Assembly: GCA_026874595.1 (NCBI GenBank)
Contig: CM049313.1
Span: forward strand, 78,734,659 to 78,798,658
Reading direction: 5' to 3'
Length of the DNA: 64,000 bases
Source: Sipunculus nudus
Taxonomy: Eukaryota > Annelida > Sipuncula > Golfingiida > Sipunculidae
Positions 27,101 to 39,100 of this stretch are shown piece by piece (position 1 is the stretch's first letter; each line of letters opens with the position of its first letter). The notes beneath the pieces were generated by a model. It did not search any database and was not told the DNA's origin. It worked only from the letters and a program-made list of their open reading frames with translations. Made by a program: the position numbers and the translations under genes.

Positions 27101-30100
27101 CAGAGGTGTGGTGTACAAACCTTGGTGGAATCAGTGCTGCTTTAACCTTCCACAAGAAGGTCAGAAGGTACATGAGAGGTGTGGTGTACAATCCTTGGTG
27201 GTATCAGTGCTGCTTAAACCTTCCACAAGAAGGTCAGAAGGTACATGACAGGTGTGGTGTACAATCCTTGGTGGTATCAGTGCTGCTATAACCTTCCACA
27301 AGAAGGTCAGAAGGTACATGACAGGTGTGGTGTACAATCCTTGGTGGTATCAGTGCTGCTATAACCTTCCACAAGAAGGTCAGAAGGTACATGACAGGTG
27401 TGGTGTACAATCCTTGGTGGTATCAGTGCTGCTATAACCTTCCACAAGAAGGTCAGAAGGTACATGACAGGTGTGGTGTACAATCCTTGGTGGTATCAGT
27501 GCTGCTTGAACCTTCCACAAGAAGGTCAGATATTACATGAGAGGTGTGGTGTACAAACCTTGGTGGTATCAGTGCTGCTATAACCTTCCACAAGAAGGTC
27601 AGAGAGTACATGAGAGGTATGGTGTACAAACCTTGGTGGTATCAGTGCTGCTAAAACCTTCCACAAGAAGGTTAGAGAGTACATGAGGGGTATGGTGTAC
27701 AAACCTTGGTGGTATCAGTGCAGCTATAACCTTCCACAAGAAGGTCAGAGGGTACATGAGAAGTGTGGTGTACAAACCTTGGTGGTATCAGTGCTGCTAT
27801 AACCTTCCACAAGAAGGTGAGAGAGTACATGAGAGGTGTGGTGTACAAACCTTGGTGGTATCAGTGCTGCTATAACCTTCCACAAGAAGGTCAGAAGGTA
27901 CATGACAGGTGTGGTGTACAATCCTTGGTGGTATCAGTGCTGCTATAACCTTCCACAAGAAGGTCAGAAGGTACATGACAGGTGTGGTGTACAATCCTTG
28001 GTGGTATCAGTGCTGCTTAAACCTTCCACAAGAAGGTCAGAGAGTACATGAGAGGTGTGGTGTACAATCTTTGGTGGTATCAGTGCTGCTTAAACCTTCC
28101 ACAAGAAGGTCAGAAGGTACATGACAGGTGTGGTGTACAATCCTTGGTGGTATCAGTGCTGCTATAACCTTCCACAAGAAGGTCAGAAGGTACATGACAG
28201 GTGTGGTGTACAATCCTTGGTGGTATCAGTGCTGCTTAAACCTTCCACAAGAAGGTCAGAGAGTACATGAGAGGTGTGGTGTACAAACCTTGGTGGTATC
28301 AGTGCTGCTATAACCTTCCACAAGAAGGTCAGAGGGTACATAAGAGGTGTGGTGTACAAACCTTGGTGGTATCAGTGCTGCTATAACCTTCCACAAGAAG
28401 GTAAGAAGGTACATGAGAGGTGTGGTGTACAATTCTTGGTGGTATCAGTGCTGCTTAAACCTTCCACAAGAAGGTCAAAGAGTTCATGAGGGGTATGGTG
28501 TACAAACCTTGGTGGTATCAGTGCTGCTATAACCTTCCACAAGAAGGTCAGAGAGTACATGAGAGGTGTGGTGTACAAACCTTGGTGGTATCAGTGCTGC
28601 TATAACCTTCCACAAGAAGGTCAGAGGGTACATGAGAGGTGTGGTGTACAAACCTTGGTGGTATCAGTGCTGCTATAACCTTCCACAAGAAGATGAGAGA
28701 GTACATGAGAGGTGTGGTGTACAAACCTTGGTGGTATCAGTGCTGCTATAACCTTCTACAAGAAGATCAGAGAGTACATGAGAGGTATAGTGTACAAACA
28801 TTGGTGGTATCAGTACTGCTATAACCTTCCACAAGAAGGTCAGAGAGTACATGAGAGGTATGGTGTACAAACCTTGGTGGTATAAGTGCTGCGATAACCT
28901 TCCACAAGAAGGTCAGAGAGTACATGAGAGGTATGGTGTACAAACCTTGGTGGTATCAGTGCTGCTAAAACCTTCCACAAGAAGGTCAGAGAGTACATGA
29001 GAGGTGTGGTGTACAAACCTTGGTGGTATCAGTGCTGCTATAACCTTCCACAAGAAGGTCAGAAGGTACATGACAGGTGTGGTGTACAATCTTTGGTGGT
29101 ATCAGTGCTGCTATAACCTTCCACAAGAAGGTCAGAAGGTACATGACAGGTGTGGTGTACAATCCTTGGTGGTATCAGTGCTGCTTAAACCTTCCACAAG
29201 AAGGTCAGAGAGTACATGAGAGGTGTGGTGTACAAACCTTGGTGGTATCAGTGCTGCTATAACCTTCCACAAGAAGGTCAGAGGGTACATAAGAGGTGTG
29301 GTGTACAAACCTTGGTGGTATCAGTGCTGCTATAACCTTCCACAAGAAGGTCAGAAGGTACATGAGAGGTGTGGTGTACAAACCTTGGTGGTATCAGTGC
29401 TGCTTTAACCTTCCACAAGAAGGTCAGAGAGTTCATGAGGGGTATGGTGTACAAACCTTGGTGGTAACAGTGCTGCTATAACCTTCCACAAGAAGGTCAG
29501 AGAGTACATGAGAGGTGTGGTGTACAAACCTTGGAGGTATCAGTACTGCTATAACCTTCCACAAGAAGGTCAGAGAGTACATGACAGGTATGGTGTACAA
29601 ACCTTGGTGGTATCAGTGCTGCTATAACCTTCCACAAGAAGGTCAGAGAGTACATGAGAGGTATGGTGTACAAACCTTGGTGGTATCAGTGCTGCTAAAA
29701 CCTTCCACAAGAAGGTCAGAGAGTACATGAGAGGTGTGGTGTACAATCCTTGGTGGTATCAGTGCTGCTATAACCTTCCACAAGAAGGTCAGAGAGTACA
29801 TGAGAGGTGTGGTGAACAAATCTTGGTGGTATCAGTGCTGCTATAACCTTCCACAAGAAGGTCAGAAGGTACATGAGAGGTGTGGTGTACAAACCTTGGT
29901 GGTATCAGTGCAGCTATAACCTTCCACAAGAAGGTCAGAGGGAACATGAGAGGTGTGGTGTACAAACCTTGGTGGTATCAGTGCTGCTATAACCTTCCAC
30001 AAGAAGGTAGGAGAGTACATGAGAGGTGTGGTGTACAAACCTTGGTGGTATCAGTGCTGCTATAACCTTCCACAAGAAGGTCAGAGAGTACATGAGAGGT

Positions 30101-33100
30101 ATGGTGTACAAACCTTGGTGGTATCAGTGCTGCTATAACCTTCCACAAGAAGGTCATAGAGTACATGAGAGGTATGGTGTACAAACCTTGGTGGTATCAG
30201 TGCTGCTAAAACCTTCCACAAGAAGGTCAGAGAGTACATGAGAGTTGTGGTGTACATACCTTGGTGGTATCAGTGCTGCTATAACCTTCCACAAGAAGGT
30301 CAGAGAGTACATGAGAGGTGTGGTGTACAAACCTTGGTGGTATCAGTGCTGCTATTACCTTCCACAAGAAGGTCAGAGGGTACATGAGAGGCGTGGTGTA
30401 CAAACCTTGGTGGTATCAGTACTGCTATAACCTTCCACAAGAAGGTCAGAGAGTACATGAGAGGTATGGTGTACAAACCTTGGTGGTATCAGTGCTGCTA
30501 TAACCTTCCACAAGAAGGTCAGAGAGTACATGAGAGGTGTGGTGTACAAACCTTGGTGGTATCAGTGCAGCTATAACCTTCCACAAGAAGGTCAGAGGGA
30601 ACATGAGAGGTGTGGTGTACAAACCTTGGTGGTATCAGTGCTGCTATAACCTTCCACAAGAAGGTCAGAGAGTACATGACAGGTGTGGTGTACAATCTTT
30701 GGTGGTATCAGTGCTGCTTAAACCTTCCACAAGAAGGTCAGAAGGTACATGACAGGTGTGGTGTACAATCCTTGGTGGTATCAGTGCTGCTTAAACCTTC
30801 CACAAGAAGGTCAGAGAGTACATGAGAGGTGTGGTGTACAAACCTTGGTGGTATCAGTGCTGCTAAAACCTTCCACAAGAAGGTCAGAGAGTACATGAGA
30901 GGTGTGGTGTACAAACCTTGGTGGTATCAGTGCTGCTATAACCTTCCACAAGAAGGTCAGAGAGTACATGAGAGGTGTGGTATACAAACCTTGGTGGTAT
31001 CAGTGCTGCTTAAACCTTCCACAAGAAGGTCAGAGAGTACATGAGAGGTGTGGTGTACAAACCTTGGTGGTGTCAGTGCTGCTATAACCTTCCACAAGAA
31101 GGTCAGAAAGTACATGAGAGGTATGGTGTACAAACCTTGGTGGTGTCAGTGCTGCTATAACCTTCCACAAGAAGGTCAGAGAGTGCATGAGAGGTGTGGT
31201 GTACAATCCTTGGTGGTATCAGTGCTGCTATAACCTTCCACAAGAAGGTCAGAGAGTACATGAGAGGTGTGGTGTACAAACCTTGGTGGTATCAGTGCTG
31301 CTAAAACCTTCCACAAGAAGGTTAGAGAGTACATGAGGGGTATGGTGTACAAACCTTGGTGGTATCAGTGCAGCTATAACCTTCCACAAGAAGGTCAGAG
31401 GGTACATGAGAAGTGTGGTGTACAAACCTTGGTGGTATCAGTGCTGCTATAACCTTCCACAAGAAGGTGAGAGAGTACATGAGAGGTGTGGTGTACAAAC
31501 CTTGGTGGTATCAGTGCTGCTATAACCTTCCACAAGAAGGTCAGAAGGTACATGACAGGTGTGGTGTACAATCCTTGGTGGTATCAGTGCTGCTATAACC
31601 TTCCACAAGAAGGTCAGAAGGTACATGACAGGTGTGGTGTACAATCCTTGGTGGTATCAGTGCTGCTTAAACCTTCCACAAGAAGGTCAGAGAGTACATG
31701 AGAGGTGTGGTGTACAATCTTTGGTGGTATCAGTGCTGCTTAAACCTTCCACAAGAAGGTCAGAAGGTACATGACAGGTGTGGTGTACAATCCTTGGTGG
31801 TATCAGTGCTGCTATAACCTTCCACAAGAAGGTCAGAAGGTACATGACAGGTGTGGTGTACAATCCTTGGTGGTATCAGTGCTGCTTAAACCTTCCACAA
31901 GAAGGTCAGAGAGTACATGAGAGGTGTGGTGTACAAACCTTGGTGGTATCAGTGCTGCTATAACCTTCCACAAGAAGGTCAGAGGGTACATAAGAGGTGT
32001 GGTGTACAAACCTTGGTGGTATCAGTGCTGCTATAACCTTCCACAAGAAGGTAAGAAGGTACATGAGAGGTGTGGTGTACAATTCTTGGTGGTATCAGTG
32101 CTGCTTAAACCTTCCACAAGAAGGTCAAAGAGTTCATGAGGGGTATGGTGTACAAACCTTGGTGGTATCAGTGCTGCTATAACCTTCCACAAGAAGGTCA
32201 GAGAGTACATGAGAGGTGTGGTGTACAAACCTTGGTGGTATCAGTGCTGCTATAACCTTCCACAAGAAGGTCAGAGGGTACATGAGAGGTGTGGTGTACA
32301 AACCTTGGTGGTATCAGTGCTGCTATAACCTTCCACAAGAAGATGAGAGAGTACATGAGAGGTGTGGTGTACAAACCTTGGTGGTATCAGTGCTGCTATA
32401 ACCTTCTACAAGAAGATCAGAGAGTACATGAGAGGTATAGTGTACAAACATTGGTGGTATCAGTACTGCTATAACCTTCCACAAGAAGGTCAGAGAGTAC
32501 ATGAGAGGTATGGTGTACAAACCTTGGTGGTATAAGTGCTGCGATAACCTTCCACAAGAAGGTCAGAGAGTACATGAGAGGTATGGTGTACAAACCTTGG
32601 TGGTATCAGTGCTGCTAAAACCTTCCACAAGAAGGTCAGAGAGTACATGAGAGGTGTGGTGTACAAACCTTGGTGGTATCAGTGCTGCTATAACCTTCCA
32701 CAAGAAGGTCAGAAGGTACATGACAGGTGTGGTGTACAATCTTTGGTGGTATCAGTGCTGCTATAACCTTCCACAAGAAGGTCAGAAGGTACATGACAGG
32801 TGTGGTGTACAATCCTTGGTGGTATCAGTGCTGCTTAAACCTTCCACAAGAAGGTCAGAGAGTACATGAGAGGTGTGGTGTACAAACCTTGGTGGTATCA
32901 GTGCTGCTATAACCTTCCACAAGAAGGTCAGAGGGTACATAAGAGGTGTGGTGTACAAACCTTGGTGGTATCAGTGCTGCTATAACCTTCCACAAGAAGA
33001 TCAGAAGGTACATGAGAGGTGTGGTGTACAAACCTTGGTGGTATCAGTGCTGCTTTAACCTTCCACAAGAAGGTCAGAGAGTTCATGAGGGGTATGGTGT

Positions 33101-36100
33101 ACAAACCTTGGTGGTAACAGTGCTGCTATAACCTTCCACAAGAAGGTCAGAGAGTACATGAGAGGTGTGGTGTACAAACCTTGGAGGTATCAGTACTGCT
33201 ATAACCTTCCACAAGAAGGTCAGAGAGTACATGACAGGTATGGTGTACAAACCTTGGTGGTATCAGTGCTGCTATAACCTTCCACAAGAAGGTCAGAGAG
33301 TACATGAGAGGTATGGTGTACAAACCTTGGTGGTATCAGTGCTGCTAAAACCTTCCACAAGAAGGTCAGAGAGTACATGAGAGGTGTGGTGTACAATCCT
33401 TGGTGGTATCAGTGCTGCTATAACCTTCCACAAGAAGGTCAGAGAGTACATGAGAGGTGTGGTGAACAAATCTTGGTGGTATCAGTGCTGCTATAACCTT
33501 CCACAAGAAGGTCAGAAGGTACATGAGAGGTGTGGTGTACAAACCTTGGTGGTATCAGTGCAGCTATAACCTTCCACAAGAAGGTCAGAGGGAACATGAG
33601 AGGTGTGGTGTACAAACCTTGGTGGTATCAGTGCTGCTATAACCTTCCACAAGAAGGTAGGAGAGTACATGAGAGGTGTGGTGTACAAACCTTGGTGGTA
33701 TCAGTGCTGCTATAACCTTCCACAAGAAGGTCAGAGAGTACATGAGAGGTATGGTGTACAAACCTTGGTGGTATCAGTGCTGCTATAACCTTCCACAAGA
33801 AGGTCATAGAGTACATGAGAGGTATGGTGTACAAACCTTGGTGGTATCAGTGCTGCTAAAACCTTCCACAAGAAGGTCAGAGAGTACATGAGAGTTGTGG
33901 TGTACATACCTTGGTGGTATCAGTGCTGCTATAACCTTCCACAAGAAGGTCAGAGAGTACATGAGAGGTGTGGTGTACAAACCTTGGTGGTATCAGTGCT
34001 GCTATTACCTTCCACAAGAAGGTCAGAGAGTACATGAGAGGCGTGGTGTACAAACCTTGGTGGTATCAGTACTGCTATAACCTTCCATAAGAAGGTCAGA
34101 GAGTACATGAGAGGTATGGTGTACAAACCTTGGTGGTATCAGTGCTGCTATAACCTTCCACAAGAAGGTCAGAGAGTACATGAGAGGTGTGGTGTACAAA
34201 CCTTGGTGGTATCAGTGCAGCTATAACCTTCCACAAGAAGGTCAGAGGGAACATGAGAGGTGTGGTGTACAAACCTTGGTGGTATCAGTGCTGCTATAAC
34301 CTTCCACAAGAAGGTCAGAGAGTACATGACAGGTGTGGTGTACAATCTTTGGTGGTATCAGTGCTGCTTAAACCTTCCACAAGAAGGTCAGAAGGTACAT
34401 GACAGGTGTGGTGTACAATCCTTGGTGGTATCAGTGCTGCTTAAACCTTCCACAAGAAGGTCAGAGAGTACATGAGAGGTGTGGTGTACAAACCTTGGTG
34501 GTATCAGTGCTGCTAAAACCTTCCACAAGAAGGTCAGAGAGTACATGAGAGGTGTGGTGTACAAACCTTGGTGGTATCAGTGCTGCTATAACCTTCCACA
34601 AGAAGGTCAGAGAGTACATGAGAGGTGTGGTATACAAACCTTGGTGGTATCAGTGCTGCTTAAACCTTCCACAAGAAGGTCAGAGAGTACATGAGAGGTG
34701 TGGTGTACAAACCTTGGTGGTGTCAGTGCTGCTATAACCTTCCACAAGAAGGTCAGAAAGTACATGAGAGGTATGGTGTACAAACCTTGGTGGTGTCAGT
34801 GCTGCTATAACCTTCCACAAGAAGGTCAGAGAGTGCATGAGAGGTGTGGTGTACAATCCTTGGTGGTATCAGTGCTGCTATAACCTTCCACAAGAAGGTC
34901 AGAGAGTACATGAGAGGTGTGGTGTACAAACCTTGGTGGTATCAGTGCTGCTATAACCTTCCAGAAGAAGGTCAGAGAGTGCATGAGAGGTGTGGTGTAC
35001 AAACCTTGGTGGTATCAGTGCTGCTATTACCTTCCACAAGAAGGTCAGAGGGTACATGAGAGGCGTGGTGTACAAACCTTGGTGGTATCAGTACTGCTAT
35101 AACCTTCCACAAGAAGGTCAGAGAATACATGAGAGGTATGGTGTACAAACCTTGGTGGTATCAGTGCTGCTATAACCTTCCACAAGAAGGTCAGAGAGTA
35201 CATGAGAGGTATGGTGTACAAACCTTGGTGGTATCAGTGCTGCTAAAACCTTCCACAAGAAGGTCAGAGAGTACATGAGAGGTGTGGTGTACAAACCTTG
35301 GTGGTATCAGTGCTGCTATAACCTTTCACAAGAAGGTCAGAGAGTACATGAGAGGCGTGGTGTACAAACCTTGGTGGTATCAGTGCTGCTATTACCTTCC
35401 ACAAGAAGGTCAGAGGGTACATGAGAGGTGTGGTGTACAATCCTTGGTGGTATCAGTGCTGCTATAACCTTCCACAAGAAGGTCAGAGGGAACATGAGAG
35501 GTGTGGTGTACAAACCTTGGTGGTATCAGTGCTGCTATAACCTTCCACAAGAAGGTCAGAGAGTACATGAGAGGTGTGGTATACAAACCTTGGTGGTATC
35601 AGTGCTGCTATAACCTTCCACAAGAAGGTCAGAGAGTACATGAGAGGTGTGGTGTACAAAACCTTGGTGGTATCAGTGCTGCTATAACTTTCCACAAGAA
35701 GGTCAGAGAGTACACGAGAGGTGTGGTATACAAACCTTGGTGGTATCAGTGCTGCTATAACCTTCCACAAGAAGGTTAGGAAGTGCAGGAGGTAGTCATA
35801 CCACTTAAGTGGTATCTCGTTACCGTCTTCATCCTCGTCAGGTGATATCGTCATTGCACTGTCAGAGATAAAAAGATAAAATCCATCAATCTGACAGACC
35901 TGCTACACTTGTCCATAATCATAACATAAATATTCTTTAATAAGGGTGGATGACTCAGTACAATTGTCCTTTTTGTATGAACCATTTCTCCACAACAGAC
36001 CATTGCAGAGGGTTCAAACATTTAGATAAATTTTCTCTTATTTTTAATGCATCATTTAACTGAAATTATGACATTATCTACCAAATTGACAAGGGCATCA

Positions 36101-39100
36101 TTTTTTATTGAAATCTGCTATGACATACAAATATCCATGCAAATCCCCCTGCACTGGGACATCAGACACCATGTGCTCTGACTTTAGCACTAAAATCTGA
36201 TTACCTACCGTAAAAAAACTCATATACGTCAAGAAATTTGTTCCCAAAAAATTAATCCAAGAAAGGGGAGTTGACTTATGTGCGGGTCTCAGCCTGAGAG
36301 TCAAAATTTTGCACGAACTTAAGTCAAACTGCAGGCCTGAATGTCTTAACTGATCGACAACTAGATATCCGTTTCCGGTGAAGTCTGGTACACAAGTCCC
36401 CCTTTCTGTCCCAAAATACAGTCTAATAAGGTTTTCGAATATTTTTTTTCAAATTTTGACCATTTACACTGTTCTTTCATTTGGATAATGCAGTATATTA
36501 AAATGTTTGCAATCTACATGGTTGATGACAACCAGGAAATTACCCGCGTCTAGCTATAAATAATGAGCTTCATTCACGGGCGAATAAGTACGTGTGCAAG
36601 AGGCACGGGTATTGCGTAATCAGTTGGGATTTTATCCAGTGCATCAGCCCCTGTGTATTTGACATCCAATTATGTTACAGTATTTCCCAACAAAAACATT
36701 TGGCGCTTGCGTAAGTTTGCAAACATGTAAACGGTAAAGGCCAGTGGGTTGTGGTATCAGAACTACAGACAGGTGACAAATGGCGAATTACAGCACTGAT
36801 TAGCGCTCACTCGGTACGGGGATGGCTGCCTGTCCCAAGAAGCCCAAAACTAGGTCACGCTGTTCACCTGTGTACTTACACGTGGGGGAAATTATCACTC
36901 CGTTCGGAAGTTCCTACTTAAAAATCACCCCAAATCGTAGTGAATGACTGCGGCCCTGAGCAAAGCTCGGGGAAAAAAATAGACCGAACTTCAATCTGAC
37001 ATTGATATCGCTATGAACAAACGAACACAAAACCTGCAAGACTTAGTCAAAATTAGTCCTCCAATATATGATTCATTCACAAAAACTTTCATCAAAAAGA
37101 TAGGAAAACTGAGTTTGATCAAGGAACGACTGACGTGTTGTCCACGTGTTGCCCTGGCTTCCGTGCTCTCACTCTGCGGTTCGCAATGCTGGATACCTAC
37201 GCTGCATATATGCAGTTATATCGCATGTAATTGTTCATTAGTGTGTCCGTCTGTGGAGACACAGAAGACCAGGGTTAATTAAAACTTGAATAAAACTGTC
37301 GTTTACGGCCTTGTGTTTTCTCAGAATGTATAATAAAAATCTCTGATAATAAAATTCCTGCCCTTGTTCCACGGATATAACGAAGTTGAGGACAGTTTAC
37401 ACTGTCACGTGGTCTTTTCAGGCGACTCGCTTGGACCCAACTTCGCGCGTTCTTTTCATCTTAGATTATATAAAATGTAGAGAAGTCCGCGACAATCCTG
37501 TTTTAGTAACACGCTTAAATAGTCTTGTTTTTATTGATATCTGACACAAACAATCATTAGAAGTTTAAAATAAATGAGCAGTGACGGAAAGTGGAGAGAA
37601 ATCCTTGGCTGTTCTATTATCGCGCACCTGCCCATTCTGGGTGTCAGACGATCTTCATTTCTGCAAAATACTTAAAGGATCGACCTGTTATATTTATTAA
37701 TCTTAGTCTTTATGATGCCCAATAACTTTTAAATAGATTGCACAACAAAACAAATGACATTTTTACAGTTTAAAAAAGATTGGAGTGGTATAATGTATGT
37801 CAAAAACGAGTGGCCAGTCATACAATTCACCTTTCCCCAGTGGCCTGTCACACTACTCTCGATGGTCATGTATGCTGCTTCAGACCTGTTTCGACCTCCA
37901 GAATGGCTTGAAAAATGTTTTACCTGAAATTCACCCTGAAACTTCATACTCAACTTATATGCGAGATCGACTTATATGCGAGTTTTTACGGTATGACCTC
38001 ATTAAATATACATGGATTTTGCAAGCTATCAAACTTATGCCAATGCCAGATTTTGTATTTGTTAATATTTCCTTTCAGTTTAATCAAAATGCATCATGTT
38101 CCTGGCAATTTATATAGTAGCCATATGACCCCTGACCTCATTAAAATGCTTGGATTTTGCCAGTAATTGAACTGGTAGAGATATCTATTGGTAAGTAGTT
38201 ATGGTGAGTTTCATGATGATCTACCAAAGCCACAGTAATTTGTCATGGCAACACAGAAAGTGTACAGATGGATGGAAGGACAGACAGACAAACTGTAGGT
38301 ATACCATAATATACATGTCCTGTCATTGATGGGCTGTAATAATGAAACACTGGTAGTTTAAAGTCGGGGGAGTTTGAATGATTACCTCTTAAACTGGCCT
38401 TCCCACGTCTCCTCTTCTTCGTCATCACCCAGCACATCAGCTAGTCTGGTTCCAAGATCATCTGCAGCAATACACAGACAAACAAGATATCAGATAAATA
38501 TTATCATCAGAATGATCAATGTCAAGGAATGTTCACCTTAATTAAATAAGAAAAAAAATTTAAACTGAGCAAAAAAAGGGGAAAAAAAAATCAATTTAGA
38601 TAAATTTAATTGAATTCTCTATTATAATTTAATGATAATCTGTAAGAATAGATGCCATGCAAAAGGATCACAAGTCGATATATGATAAGCAAAACATTAT
38701 GCCATGCAAGATTTATTTTCTGGTTGTTATAATTTTTACTTGGTCACAAAGCCATTATTTTTAGAGTTCTGAAATTTAAGTAGCACAAAGCAGTGCAACA
38801 CTTCATGTAATTTTGGGGACTTTTATAATTATCTTTCTTTTAACGTTAAATGTTCCTGTGATAAAAACAACAATTTACTGGTCATCTTTTCTAAAACTAC
38901 TCCAAGCAATGAATGCTACAGCACATGTAAGCCTTCCTTTAACAGCTCTAACATTGTCTCACCATTAACATTAAGCAGTCTGGAAATTAATTAACAGAGG
39001 CAAAGTGCCACAATATTCCATGCATGATTTCTGCATCTGTCTACCATTCAGAGCTGCAACAAAAGACGCGTGCTTCAAATAATAAAATAAAGAAACTAGC

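Larger units (their letters stand above)
17900..35780 (-). repeat. Giant 73-bp tandem array made from an NCX exon end and its 5' splice site (about 245 copies)
   Basis: On the - strand each unit carries CCTTCTTGTGGAAGG, then TTATAGCAGCACTGATACC and ACCAAG, the last roughly 40 bp of the exon at 35736-35858. The donor GTTTGT and about 30 bp of intron (ACACCACACCTCTCATGTAC...) follow. Landmarks recur at multiples of 73 from 17908 to 35501 with no net indel. One inserted base occurs near 35660. Common variants are: GTTTGT or GATTGT at the donor; ATA or ACA in the isoleucine codon; and a TAA replacing the ATA codon after GTT, so the coding content is not maintained. The right half and left half differ in their dominant variants. 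The open frames of 61-71 codons repeated every 73 bp on the + strand are by-products. Confidence 0.97.

Noticed and set aside
18054-35779. Hundreds of overlapping 61-71-codon open frames on the + strand (MWCTNLGG...) and 65-123-codon frames on the - strand
   Set aside because: They recur every 73 bp only because the DNA repeats. The frame rotates by one each unit and most start with GTG. The only coding part is the true NCX exon at the right end.
17900-35780. CRISPR-like array
   Set aside because: The whole 73-bp unit is repeated with no unique spacers, the context is a eukaryotic intron, and the unit is derived from the neighbouring exon.
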